This document shows, one piece after another, positions 48,973 to 59,800 of a DNA stretch of 64,000 nt (the stretch's first letter is position 1; every line of letters begins with the position of its first letter). Source of the stretch: Hermetia illucens. Its lineage: Eukaryota; Arthropoda; Insecta; Diptera; Stratiomyidae. Below the pieces are notes generated by a model, which was given only the letters and a program-made list of their open reading frames with translations, was not told the DNA's origin and made no database searches. The DNA lies in assembly GCF_905115235.1 (NCBI RefSeq), contig NC_051852.1:119178027-119242026 (forward strand), in the 5' to 3' direction. The position numbers and the translations under genes were made by a program.

Positions 48973-49152
48973 CACATGTTTGCACATCTAGTTCCTGAAG
49001 GTATTCCAGTAGTTCTTATACCTTTCATGGTATGTATTGAGATCATTAGAAATATAAATCAGTCAGGAATCTTAGCTGCCCGACTAGTTGCTAATATAGT
49101 CGCTGGTCAACTTTTATTAACCATCCTAGAGAGCACTGGACTTTCTATACCT
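48973..49152 (+). pseudogene. Nuclear copy of mitochondrial atp6 (NUMT)
   Basis: The translation [20 protein letters not shown] and the following [32 protein letters not shown] aligns along about 60 residues with mitochondrial ATP synthase subunit a (family: MFAHLVPQGTP...PFMVCIE...[20 protein letters not shown]). It includes the conserved Arg of the proton path (R in AARLVAN). The frame is open in the standard code, but the rest of atp6 is missing on both sides. Several conserved residues are changed (Q to E, H to Q), so it is likely a drifting nuclear insert and not a working gene. Confidence 0.8.
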
Positions 49153-49329
49153 TGCGGCATCGAGATCGAGAGGCTGTTGCTTAACCGATTCGGCCATCCC
49201 ATCGTCCGTATTAAGTAGATTCTAACGAATTTTAGTTTTGACAATTATTTCTTTTTCGGCATTGATTAGATACGAAAAACTGCAAAAGGTCCTGGTCGAT
49301 AAAGATACCATAAAATTTTCATTAAGTTA

Positions 49330-50060
49330 AGGGGGTCATCCCGTGTAGAGGCCGTTTTTTGGCTTTTTTTAGAAATTTTTTGTGAAGAACTGGATAAAGA
49401 TACAAATACGAATTTTCCACTATAGAGTTATTAATATCTTGAGCATGTATAGTAATTTTTCCACCTCGATCGCAGAGTCGGTTATTGAAATACAGGGCTA
49501 TTTATACACCCATGTCAAAAAACGGTATTTTTCTGCTGCCACGCTAGAGGGCGCTGTGATCATCTTAAAGAAAAAAAAAAGTAAACGGCATTTTAACGTA
49601 CAGACTTAACTACAGTCCGCAAACTAGGATTATTAAAAAATATTAAAAGCTAAATTTTTGGTGCCTTGTTAAACTTTTGGTGTTTTTTCACGGCTTCTTC
49701 GATGAATAAAAAAAAACTACTGAACGAATGGCAATTATCCTAGTTTGCGGGCCGTAGAAATATGTTCTGAATAAGTCGTGAAAATTTCAAAGAATTTCGT
49801 TTGATCGATTTTGGGTTATGGTGGCAGCCAATTTCCAATATGTACTTTCGATAAAAACGCATTTAAAAAGTTGAATGCGATTTTTAGCCATAAAACCTTA
49901 ACTGACCATTAATTTGCTATACCTAACCCCTTCCCTTGGCTTCAATTTTTGTCATTTTAGCGAAGTCATTCGAACGTCATTCGGATCGATAAATACGAGC
50001 TTTATGTGGCTTATTACGTATTTCACACTATAATTTAAAAACGACTCCGAATATCAAAAA
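49330..50060. repeat. Probable interspersed repeat with a 21-bp inverted repeat
   Basis: CTACAGTCCGCAAACTAGGAT (49610-49630; 21 bases read as 20 plus T) is inverted at 49737-49757 with 19 of 21 matches, 106 bp apart. Before it stand AAGGGGGTCATCCCGTGT at 49329 and GCTAGAGGGCGCTGTGATCA at 49545, wording that looks like repeat DNA. No coding sequence. No second copy exists in this window, so the call rests on structure only. Confidence 0.35.
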
Positions 50061-50739
50061 ATCACTTTGCCCCTATATTCTGCACTATATCTAGATATAA
50101 TTGATGCCAAAATAAAATTCGATTCCGCGAATCCGACACACGGAATGAACCCCTCAAGGACTCAGTTGTTCCACTTATAGTCCTCCTTAGTTTTAGTCCA
50201 ACGCCGGGGATAAAACAGATTATTATGTAAATGTGATATTTATCAACAAGTGCAACTGCCATTTGTTTTAACACAATTCTAGATTTATGAAAAATGTTCG
50301 TTCCTAAATGCTTGAGTCATATTGATCTACAGAACACGTAAATTTTCAGGTTTTGATCTGATGGAATTTCCGTCTGTTTAGTTAGACATTTTGAGAATAT
50401 ATTAAAAGAATGGAGATTGGCTGGAAATTTGTGTACAGGATGATAAGGACAAGTCGTAATTAATGCCTCGAATAAGATCTCAAAACTTTAGTCAAATATG
50501 TGGCATTCAAAAAATTATACATAAAAACTTTTGTTACTTTGGGCAAGGGTATACTTTGTAGTAAGATGCCTTTGTGATTTGAAGCTTTACCATGAGAGGG
50601 AGTTCTGTGGAGTACTGTGGAGGACATCTATTTTCGAAATTGAGATGAGGTTACAAGAATTCATAGCATTGAACGATAATAATAATAGCAATATAGTCAA
50701 GTGTTCTCCTAGAAGATCTACATGACAAGAATTTTAAGA

Positions 50740-51240
50740 TTTTCCTTGCTTCCTGCCTGGCATCTGGTATTAAGTGTTCTCCCAAGAGTCTTATCTTCCT
50801 TTGAACAACTGCCGTGAACTGTTTGGCAACATGTATGAAGATTTCATCATTCTCCAGCAGAATCTGCAGGCGATGTCCGCAGGTATCCCTAGCTCCCCCA
50901 GGTGGTAATTTAGCCAGTGAATATTACTACTATGATCCAGAGGTTTTTCTTGTGAGCTTTCAACAATCCTGCGAACGCTTGGGTTCGTATTCCTCCATAA
51001 GCACCCTGGACTGTTCCATTCCTGGAAAGAGTCGCCAAGTATATATTTTGACCGCCTTTGTTGTTCTGTCCTTAGGGCTATTGCTATGAACTTCTTTCTG
51101 ACTCCACTAAAGAGTTCTGATCCGTATAGCGGTCAACTCATTCGCTACCTCATTGTCTTCTAACTCAATATGGTCTGGAACCCAGGGTACCTGGCCCTAA
51201 TTGTAGGAGCCGAGCGTATTTAATCTGTGAAGGCATTCCC
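50740..51240 (-). mobile_element. RNase H piece of an I-type LINE
   Basis: Minus-strand translation near 51235-51110 reads RTLKLVWECLHRLNTLGSYN and QVPWVPDHIELEDNEVANEL, the end of a LINE-type RNase H domain (W-V-P-G-H-x-x-x-x-x-N-E-x-A-D). The remainder is degraded. A similar domain end occurs at 31830-32560. Confidence 0.55.
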
Positions 51241-51249
51241 ATACTAGTT

Positions 51250-51600
51250 TAAGAGTTCGCCTAGTTATGCCTAAGTACTGTAATAACAATCACATATTCA
51301 GTTGCTGCGCTGCGCAAAGCCTAACGTTAAATGAATTCGTATTGATCGTCGAAAGATTAGTTTCCGAAGCAAGCCGCCAGAACACAATAATAATAGCTGG
51401 CGATTTTAACGCTTGGGCCGAGGATTGGAGTAGTCACAAAACAAACACAAAAGGCTGCATATTATTCGAAGTATGTTCACGGCTGAACGTCATTCTGGAA
51501 AATATCGGCGACGTCAATAGTTTTTGGAGATGGGATTGTTTCTTAGCGACACATGATCCAAGGATCTATAGTAGCAGCTGAGCGAGGAATATACGCACAG
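51250..51600 (+). mobile_element. R1-type LINE endonuclease fragment
   Basis: SLTLNEFVLIVERLVSEASR, NTIIIAGDFNAWAEDWSSHK and CSRLNVILENIGDVNSF form the APE-type endonuclease middle of R1/Waldo-like LINEs; the GDFNAW motif contains catalytic Asp and Asn. The fragment is open for about 100 codons, then stops. The matching RT is not next to it, so it is a separate insertion or a recombinant piece. Confidence 0.65.
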
Positions 51601-51639
51601 CGACCACCGTATCGTATCAATATAATATCCCCTGGTGTA

Positions 51640-52012
51640 AATTTTGTTTAAACTAGTTACCACGAAAACTTGTCCGCAAGGAGATCAGAATATATAGATT
51701 AGTGTATATCGTGAGACAAGGAGTAGTAATTATTTTGTAGGCGGTTGTAAGACTTTTATGATCCTAAAAATCAGGCGAGAGTAAACACTAAAGCGAACTA
51801 AAACGAAACCTTCTGTAGAACCCAAGGAGGAAAATCGATGCCATAATCACGCCCGTTATTATGTTAACAGGAGATGAAGCATCAACATTCGAACTTCAAA
51901 ACTTATCATTCGTTTGACCACAAGAATAATTTTCTACAGTGCCAAACAAAGTCGAACCGTCTGGTGTGCTTATGAGCCAACAATGGAATAGAAGAACGCT
52001 TTATAGTGCTTC
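51640..52012 (+). mobile_element. RTE-like LINE (family A), small old fragment
   Basis: GGAGATGAAGCATCAACA at about 51870-51887 and neighbouring sequence match 43130-43230 of the best copy, and CTGGTGTGCTTATGAG-type wording follows. No frame is preserved. Confidence 0.45.
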
Positions 52013-52300
52013 ATAATAATAATAATCGTTGGCGCAACAATCCATATTGGCTCAGTCTCTTAAAGTGTGTTAGACCACTTCATTCAACGGTACACTACAG
52101 TAGACTGTAGGAGGCAATGTGGTCACCATTGCGCTTGCCCGAGATTATTACCCTGATTTGACTCAAGTACTCATTCACAGCTGAGCCGACTGGTATCCGA
52201 CGCCAAATCACGGTACAAATTCCACTACCACCAGGGAGATTTGAACCGCGACCTTCAGTACGACAGTCTTGTGCTCTAACAACTCAGCTATCCGGACACC
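52013..52300 (-). mobile_element. tRNA-derived SINE (reverse orientation)
   Basis: Complete in reverse: tail (ATAATAATAATCGTTGGCGC) at the left, tRNA-like head with B box (AGATTTGAACCGCG) and A box (AACTCAGCTATCCGG) at the right. GCTTCATA repeats flank it (about 52008 and 52301). It matches the SINE at 63654-63946. Confidence 0.88.
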
Positions 52301-52791
52301 GCTTCATATTATGATATATCATGAAGTAAAGACGAAAATGATCGAATGATGATGAAATAGTATGGCAGCAGTTGCTCAAGACTTATTAAGACATTCTAAA
52401 CCAGACCAAGGCATAAGCTTCCTATTTAAACGCAGGGACTCTGCCAAGAAAACTAAACACAGGAGATTCAACTGGGAGCGCATTGTTTGAAATTGTATGA
52501 TGGTGAAAAATTATTGCGCTGGTTCGACGGTTTACGATTGCCAGGGTACATTTATCTCGATTAACATGATACCCTTGGACAATGTTCGTACTTTTACTTA
52601 TGGAAGAAGCCAATCTGGATAAGAGGGAATTCTTTTAAGTCGTATTTACATGAGTTGCCATGAAAATCAAAATGACCTCTCATTTATAAAAATCTGATGT
52701 AATACTGAACGTTTTAATTCATATTTACAAAAAAAAAAAAAAAAACAACAACGAATATTACAACAAAATAATGCAAACAAAAATCTTGTCT

Positions 52792-53576
52792 TTATAAAGG
52801 AACACCTGTTTTAATCGATGCGAGCCATATGGCTGAAATGGTTCCCAATGCAAATACGGCATATCCAGCTATGTAAATGCTATCCATTTTCTTGAGGCAT
52901 ATTGGAGCCGCATCCCAAATAAGGTGTTTAACGCCCCCAACAAAGTGAATTGTGAATGGCCAAGCAATCATGAACTTCAAAAAGGCCAACAGATAGCAGT
53001 TCAAGTCCCATCCGTAAACCATATTCACATAATATGCAAAATCATTTGGAAGTACCAGAGCTCCAAGACCAAATATGACCAAGTAAGTGGAAAGCATGAT
53101 TCCTGCGAATGAAATTCTTGATAAATTTCGAAGGAATTCACCCTAGCCAAAAGTATACCAGTGGTTCGATGAGCTAAGGATTGATGGGCAGGCATCTCCA
53201 ACTTATAAATCGTAATATGCGGGGATAAGGCACGTTTGAGATTTTCGTTACGTTCTTCATAATCTTCCGGCAATTTGGGCGGCTTCGCTAACCTTTCTAC
53301 GTTATATTTACTTCGGCGTGGGAGGATGAAAAAGAATGGAGGGCTTATATCTGGAAATGGCTTGAAGAGTGAAGCTATTGATCGCGACCTAGAATTTAGC
53401 AAAATAAAAGTAAAGAAAAGATTATCATCATGGACCATATTACTTCAAATTTTCATTACCTTAAACACAACATATTTAACCTAGCAAATTCACGGAAATA
53501 TGTCAATAACTGACTCTCCCAAACGAAAAAGGGCAGAATATAAAGACGGGACTAAATGACGTTTAAGCACTATCAT
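52792..53576 (-). CDS. Succinate dehydrogenase cytochrome b560 subunit, paralogue (copy 2)
   Basis: A second SdhC-type gene, on the minus strand. Secure exons: up to 53388-53159, then 53102-52792, with a 56-bp GT-AG intron (53158-53103, phase 1) at exactly the position used in copy 1. The product shows LKRALSPHITIYKLEMPAHQ, the SLAHRTTG quinone-site motif, GIMLSTYLVIFGLGALVLPN, and the haem motif HFVGGVKHLIWD, then a third hydrophobic segment. Upstream, an acceptor at 53389-53390 (TTCTAG) can join to an ATG exon at 53576-53515 (MIVLKRHLVPSLYSALFRLG), giving 200 aa with a basic, mitochondrial-type leader; this first exon is inferred. It is much diverged from copy 1, but all key motifs remain, so a functional, perhaps tissue-restricted complex II anchor is likely. 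Confidence 0.85.
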
Positions 53577-55019
53577 TTTAGTGAGGCTATAGTGATAAAA
53601 AATTCGTTGTACGTTACGGGTGCAAGTAGAACTCTATGTAGAAACCCAAAATAAGTTTAATAATTTTAGTTATTATATTTGAAAGCCTTTGCATCCATCC
53701 AATATTATGGTTGCCATAAACTTATGCATTTTCATTTGTTATTGTCTCAGGCCAAAGTATCTCGGTGAATGTAATGATGAGAAGTTATAACGTTTGAAAA
53801 ACAATGATGGTCACTTTCCATGTACTATTCCCATTTAATAAAGAGAACATTGGCGCGGAACTGCCTCAACTTTTTGTTAGTGCTGAGATAGTTGCATTTC
53901 CAGAATTTTTATAAAACACTGAAAGTGGATTTTGTACTGTTAATTTGTTGAGCAACATCAAGTTTGTTGCCGTTGTCGGCAGAGGCTTAGTTTAGTTTGG
54001 TGACAGGAGTCGCAGCTCTATTCGACCAAGCCTTTTATAGCCTTTTGCAGTAATATGGAATATAGTATGAAGCTTGAAATCCCCAAGTTTGGTATTGTCT
54101 TTTCCGTATAAATTTACTGCAACCCAATATTAAATAATGTCACACAAAAGTAAATAATCTGACATGTTAAATATACATATATGATATATACCTCACGGGC
54201 TACGTACAAATGGGATAGTTCTGCACTGAAATATACTTACACAAGAAATAAAAAAAACCTTTCATACCTGAAACTATGAGCTTCCGGTTTTTGACTTGTT
54301 ATAGATATTGTGCAGTCGCTGGATAAGTTCCGCTTGCGGATATCTACAAAGTCCTAGTATTGTGTCTTTTGTGGGTAAAAGATTAATTCCAAACATAACG
54401 ACTTCAATTAACTTCAAGGCTGAAGTATTTATCTCAAGGTAGTGTGTTCGGCCCTTTGCAATGCCTATTACACACAGCAAACCTTCCTACCAACAGAAGT
54501 CGATTTACTTTTACCCTTGCTAATGACACAACTATACTAAATACACATTCAAAACTTGAGTTGAAATTGGGGAGTTTTCAAGAGTATTTGAAAGGTATAA
54601 AACAATGATTGGCAAGATGAAGATTTAAAGAACGAAGTCCCACCATATTATTTTTATACTAAACAAGCGCACATCCTTCTCTATCGAACTCAATGCTACA
54701 TTCGCTCCGCATGGAAGGTTGACCTAGAGGAAACACATTGCAGCTGAAAGAGTCAGTATTTTTTCTAAACTGCAAATAATATGAAGTGTTGATCTATGAA
54801 ATCACCTATTTGGACCTGCGTCATTCATTTTTTGGAATACGTGAGCTTTACAAATATCGAAATCCTACAACAAAGACAGTCGTAAATGTTAAGAACTATT
54901 AATTGTGCTATGTCGAAAAAATCCTATATTTAGTGAGACTTGTAAGTTGGGTTTGGATGTAAATCAGTCTTAAAATTTTATTAATACCCCATTTATTATT
55001 ATTATATTATTATAATGTG
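53577..55019. other. Spacer, no gene recognised
   Basis: AT-rich sequence. A fragment AACCTTTCATACCTGAAACT with GAGCTTCCGGTTTTTGACTT at 54258-54297 is the end block of the hairpin/CTGT repeat (compare 3158-3205), with the rest missing. Confidence 0.45.
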
Positions 55020-56100
55020 GAAACGTGGAGGCTGATCCATAAACGTAAGGGGCTCAGAATTCTGTTGATGGCTGCAAGCGGATTTGAGTGCAGCACTATA
55101 GAGCGCTGCTGCACATAGCAACGATTTCGCTACCATACTTCCTATAAACCGTATAACCAAAAAGCTTGCCTTTCGATGGTTCTGTGAGGGACGTCAATGG
55201 TAGGCTTCTCATTCGCGGTAATGAGCAACTGTAAAGGTGGAAGGAACATTTCACCACCATTCTTAATTGTGAATATAGTATCCGCGAACTTTTACCCCTG
55301 GTGGAACAGTCCAAACAGAAGTGAAATTATTTTTGCCATCAATTCATTCAAACGGGGTTAAGCCGCCACCTTGACGGTCTTTTTTCCATGTAACTCCTGC
55401 AGTTTCTACATACTTGTTATTTCCACTTAGTCGTAAATGCTGAGATCTTGCCATGTAAGTGAAAGAAGTGGGTGATCGTTAAGTTTCCGAAAAAGGGCAA
55501 CTGGAAGGATGTTTGAGTGTTTCCTTCTGTCGCGACGGTAGCAGCGACAATCATCCAGGAACACATTGAAAGCTTGATCGACAGAGAGTAGAATAGTTTC
55601 CGTTCTGGATCGTCCTGTATCAACCATATTAATATCCTTCGGATCTTTGTATCTGCGGTATGCAGAGTTTAGATTACCGTTCCATCCAAGATTTTGAGAA
55701 AACTTTCGAACGCAGGAACTGCGAATCTATCTAGAGTGTTCTTGCGGGGAGGGGGTGGGAGTTGGTGTGGCGTTCCGCAGAAGCTCATATATAGGTATCA
55801 TCAGAGCGGCATATGGTGGCGTTAAATGCCATGTGTTGCATCAAGGTAAATTTTTAGAGCAATTTGAAGTCACAAGCGGAACCCAGTAGAATTGCATCTT
55901 GTCACTGACATTTCTTCGCTACGTTATCGGTAACGTTTTTCATGCTGCCTTGACTGGAGGACCTGAAGGGGTTCAATGAGCAGTATCACTTTCCTCGACT
56001 ACTCTGATGATATCTACCTGCTGTATCACTTCTGAAAGAACATTAAAGGAAGAATGAAGAACTTCTTAAGCAAATGGGCCAGATGCCCCCAATGAACTGG
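55020..56100 (+). mobile_element. LINE remnant, family C (55 kb copy)
   Basis: GTCAATGGTAGGCTTCTCAT and GGTGGAAGGAACATTTCACC (55190-55260) match 22320-22400. RT wording follows in changing frames (VIVKFPKKGN at about 55474, INHINILRI at about 55620, YSDDIYLL at about 55998). The copy is old, with many interruptions. Confidence 0.6.
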
Positions 56101-56344
56101 AAATACTGGAATAAATACTGTAGAAATGTTTCACGCAGGTTTGTTCCTGAAATAAATAGAAAAAAGATTTTGAAGAATTTGATCAAAAATTTGTAAAAAA
56201 TCCTTTGTAAATTTAATACAGAAAATTTAAAAATTAAAATTGATTAAAACATACCAACTGCTTCACTGATGGTATAATTTTAAAGGTTCCTTCGATTTTC
56301 AGTTGATTCCTAATGGGCGCCATATAAATACAATGAAAAGGGTA

Positions 56345-56515
56345 TTGTTTCATTAGGGACAATCCTATTGTATTTGTTCGCAGGCAGTTGCTCCTGCTTC
56401 CCCAGTACTTACAATCTATAAGCAAATTGATCTGTAAGTAGATTGTAAGCACTGAGGAAGGGAGAACTGGCTCTCGAAATAACGATATTTGCAAATAAAT
56501 GCAATAGGGGTCCTT
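56345..56515. mobile_element. Foldback element with hammerhead-like core (second copy)
   Basis: CAGTACTTACAATCTATAAG (56403) is inverted at 56433-56454 (GTAAGTAGATTGTAAGCACTG). CTGAGGA at 56452-56458, an extra A, the hairpin GGGAG...CTCTC and GAAA at 56476-56479 follow, then AACGATATTTGCAAATAAAT. Outer pairing is present (CCTATTGTATTTG at 56374 with CAAATAAATGCAATAGG) but the inner stem III has decayed. Same architecture as 23061-23270 with a different sequence. Confidence 0.5.
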
Positions 56516-56730
56516 TCGTTTTATTTAAACACTGAGGACAACCAATCAACCAAGTTCAATACCAAACACCACATCTCAATACAAAGCACTATTCGGCCCA
56601 ATTCGTACTTTAAAAATTAACCTAAAGTAAAAATAGGATGTTGGTGGGCATTCCATAAAATTTTATATTTTGCAAATTAAAATTCGTTAAAATTGCTTTT
56701 ATTTTACTTCGAAAATAAGTTGCTGGAATT

Positions 56731-58616
56731 ATGAAATCTTTTAGTGGGAGTAGTAGGGGAGACTGGGTATAGTTGCCATAGATTTTGGTTTTCGACTTTT
56801 CTGTTTTTTACTATGATACTCACTATAAATTTGATTCCTGATAATTACAAACTAAATGCCGGCTGTCCATTTCTCTAAGAGTCATTATTTAATAAACGTG
56901 TTCTGTACTTCAAAAAGATATTTTCTCGAAGGTCTCTAACAATGCCAACTAACCCCAGGGGTTGGGCAAGTTGGCATAATTTAAAAAATGTGTGATTTAA
57001 AGGCAAAGAAAAGTAGACATAGTTCAAGAAAAAAACATTTCATTTCGAAATATAGTAAATAAAATCGAGAATTCAAGCGAATATTGAATATAATTAAAAC
57101 ACTGGTCTCTTCCTCTTATTTTCTACTGATCTTTTTGTTTTTTATTCCCTTCAGCCGGCAGTAAGCTTCTGATTGGGGTGTCCGTTAGAAGTTCAGCTTT
57201 TCTCCTTTTTCTTCCACGATTAGACTCCTTTCTTGGCCCTGCTTTTTGGTAATGGTCATACTTCTTCCGTAGACGTTGAAGGTATTGCAGGAAGAGGATC
57301 ATGTACTGATATCACTAACAGATGAAGACAGAAACTCAGAGTCATCGAATATGTCTTGGTTGAAAGGACATATTTCACTAACACAAAATCCTGCAGTTAT
57401 ATTAGATGGAGTTAAAGCAAGTGGGAATGCAATGTTTTCTATTGACGGAGTATGATAAACAGCCATTGTTTGCCCTGGATTGTTCGTTATCCAAGAGTCA
57501 CAGGAAGAGTTAATATATTTTTTTAGCGGCCCGAAAACACTCCTGTACAAAAGTTGTAATTTATGGCTGGAGTGTGTAGGAAATGATAAAACCAACCCCG
57601 TTCTCTTTGAGCAAATCAAGAGCCTCAATAGACAAGTAGGAGTTGTGGTTATCAAGGGGAAGAAGAACTTGTTTCTCTTTTGAACATCTCGTAAAATGAA
57701 TGAAATATTTTACAAAGTTTATAAAATTAGTCTCCATCATTCAATCTGATTTGTTAGTATCTCCATTTGAGCCAGGTGGTGGACCTTCGAGAAAATGTTC
57801 CTTGAACTTAATTTGTGGAAAAACAAAGAAAGGGCGAATCGTAGTACTTCCCGCTGAAAGACATGCTGCGAGAGCCACCAGACATCCTATTTCAGCTGAG
57901 GTTATACGTCTTATTTGCTTGAATCCTTCTCGTTCAACTGCTCTGTCTAGTTTTTGCGCTGTTGTGATTCCTGTCTCGTCAACGTTGTATATATCTTCAG
58001 GCTCAAATTTATATTTATCTAATACAGATTTTAGTAAAGTAAAACATTTGTTCTGTTGGAACTTGTAGCTCTAGCCAAACTGGTTGTTTCTGGAGTGCGC
58101 AGGGATAAACATCGGTGTTTCTTCATGAAGTTATAAAACCAATCCGATCCTGCCACCTTGTTTACTCCCCATGACTGGAGTATTTTCGTCAAATTTGATT
58201 TCGCAAGCTGATAACGAAAAAATTTAGAAAAACAGAAAATTGGCCGTCCTTATTTGTTGGTAACTTCAGTCAGACTGAGACATTAGTGGATACTGTAACA
58301 CAATGGGCTACTCAGAATAAAAAAATGACAACATTGTGGCAACTCCGTGGCAAAACTGAGCAGCTGAATGCTATCTTACCCCTTATGCCAACTAACCCCG
58401 GTCTCCCCTAGCCATTACACATATAGAACTCTTACTGTGAGAGACAAAATTGCGTTATGGAACCAATATTACGGAATGGATATCATTGAATTGATAGGAG
58501 GAATGAAGTGTAATGCCAGACACTTCGGAAGCTTAACTGATGATGTTGATATGATATATAGTAAGCCGGAGCTGAGAAAGAATTTGCCGCATTCGTTCAT
58601 ATTAAGTGCAGATTAA
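56731..58616 (+). CDS. Small host reading frame split by a transposon, unknown product
   Basis: An ATG at 56731 opens eight codons (MKSFSGSS), then the pogo/Tigger element begins. After the element the same frame continues at 58411 through SHYTYRTLTVRDKIALWNQY, YGMDIIELIGGMKCNARHFG, SLTDDVDMIYSKPELRKNL and ends at TAA 58614-58616: 76 aa if one copy of the TA duplication is counted. The in-frame stop just before the ATG (56716-56718) supports that start, or the true start is after the insertion. I do not recognise the protein; the frame could be an exon of a larger gene or a chance ORF. Confidence 0.3.
56756..58408 (-). mobile_element. pogo/Tigger-type DNA transposon with decayed transposase
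   Basis: Ends are imperfect inverted repeats (GGGGAGACTGGGTATAGTTG at 56756; CCAACTAACCCCGGTCTCCCC to 58408), flanked by TA on each side (56754-56755, 58409-58410). Minus-strand transposase pieces: DWFYNFMKKHRCLSLRTPET (CENP-B-type DNA-binding part, about 58150), YNVDETGITTAQKLDRAVE (first catalytic D, about 57980), LLPLDNHNSYLSIEALDLLK (second D, about 57650), then FGPLKKYINSSCDSWITNNP and ICPFNQDIF (57530-57330) with the family's C-terminal wording. It belongs to the DDE_1 (Jerky/Tigger) group. At least two frame changes separate the pieces; with 1653 bp it is otherwise full length. Confidence 0.88.
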
Positions 58617-59422
58617 ATAGTAATCTGTTTTCGCAATAATTGCCCTAATAATGCACGTTGATATAACATATACCTCTATGTCCTTCCCCCACCACAGTTT
58701 TGGTAAGGCATGGTAAAATAGCAGTTGAAAAAAGCTAGACTTCGACCATGTAACGGCCTACCTACTTGTTCTCCTATTGTGATGCAACTGGAAGTTAATC
58801 TTTGGATTGCGTCTGATCTACGACGATGACCACAAGATGTTCAGAACAAGCGTTCTCAGAACATTCATCGAGCAAATCGGAATGTACCAGTGTTAGCGGC
58901 CCAGAGGATGAAATAAATAGCCAGCGAATGCACGCTGTGTTTAAAAGAGCAGAAATGTCCGGAAAGCGAAAATGTGGCGTTACTTTTATCATCCGCACAA
59001 AAATTGTCGGTAATGTCACAGTTATAAGTTTTCTGCTGAAACTTGACCGACTGAATTAAAAGTTTTTCAAGTGGGTGCCAAGGCAATAGAATATCATTGA
59101 TAATGAGGCAACTGACAGACTGGTTCACCAAGGGTCTGGCTTCACCAGAGTCAGCATTTAAAGTCGAGCCATCCACGATCAAGCCTACTTTGAAGGATGA
59201 AGGTACAAAGATTCATGCAGTCAAATGGAGAAATTCGAACCCACAAAAGAGAACACCATTGCCGAAATTTGAAAAGATCTGCTGATCATGGACGCATGGC
59301 AAGCAGAAATCTGTCTGAATAGTCGTTTCAGAGGATAGTACAGTGGCCTAATGCAGGAAGCCTGGGTGTGTGAAGCTGCTACTATCCATACTTCTTTAAC
59401 CAAGTCCAAGCTAAGCCCTGAT
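58617..59422. other. Region with several short open frames, unassigned
   Basis: Plus-strand frames at 58826-59059 (containing VSGPEDEINSQRMHAVFKRA) and 59097-59285 (containing LTDWFTKGLASPESAFKVEP) look less random than typical spacer, but have no splice logic I can prove and no family I recognise. They may be old mobile-element coding remnants. Confidence 0.25.
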
Positions 59423-59703
59423 TTATCGTTGTTGGTAAGACATTCTTTCGATTCGGTATATTTTCGGTTTATGTGAGAGCACGTCATCGAGTCGTAGCCT
59501 CTGGATTGAATTTGAGAATATTTTCTTATTTTTTATAAAATATTGACACCTACTTCTGTGGAGCAATCCTTGGGTGCGGGGGGTTCGAATGACTTCATTT
59601 GCTCCGCCTTCGCAATTTCCTTTGTGATACTGGACTCGTGGTTAACAATTGTTGACTCGGGAAGATCCGCCGAATTAATAATATTGAGAAAAAGAGGAGC
59701 TTC
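59423..59703 (-). CDS. Two coding exons of an unrecognised gene (3' end)
   Basis: An open frame at 59703-59554 (EAPLFLNIINSADLPESTIV, NHESSITKEIAKAEQMKSFE, PPAPKDCSTE) ends at a GTAGGTG donor. A strong acceptor (TTCAATCCAG at 59501-59510) starts a second exon, 59500-59423, phase 0, reading RLRLDDVLSHKPKIYRIERM, SYQQR and a stop. Splicing is supported by the phase match and by the acceptor quality. There is no ATG at the left of the first piece; an upstream exon must join at AG 59704-59705 (phase 1) or after GAG within it (phase 0). Exon 1 of the SAM gene above has a compatible phase 1 donor, so this could be an alternative 3' end of that gene. Not recognised by family. Confidence 0.5.
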
Positions 59704-59800
59704 TTAAATTTAATGAGTATCAGAGTTTTATTGATAAAATGCTTTCAAAGCCTATTACAAAAAATAATTAAATAATACATAAATTAGTGATTACATAATT

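Noticed and set aside
53025-53438. ATG at 53438 (MVHDDNLFF...) as the start of SdhC copy 2
   Set aside because: The stretch down to 53389 looks like intron ending in TTTTGCTAAATTCTAG; a basic leader exon further upstream fits better, though this is not proved.
57700-58068. 122-codon plus-strand frame inside the pogo/Tigger element
   Set aside because: The opposite strand carries the recognisable transposase blocks; this frame is their shadow.
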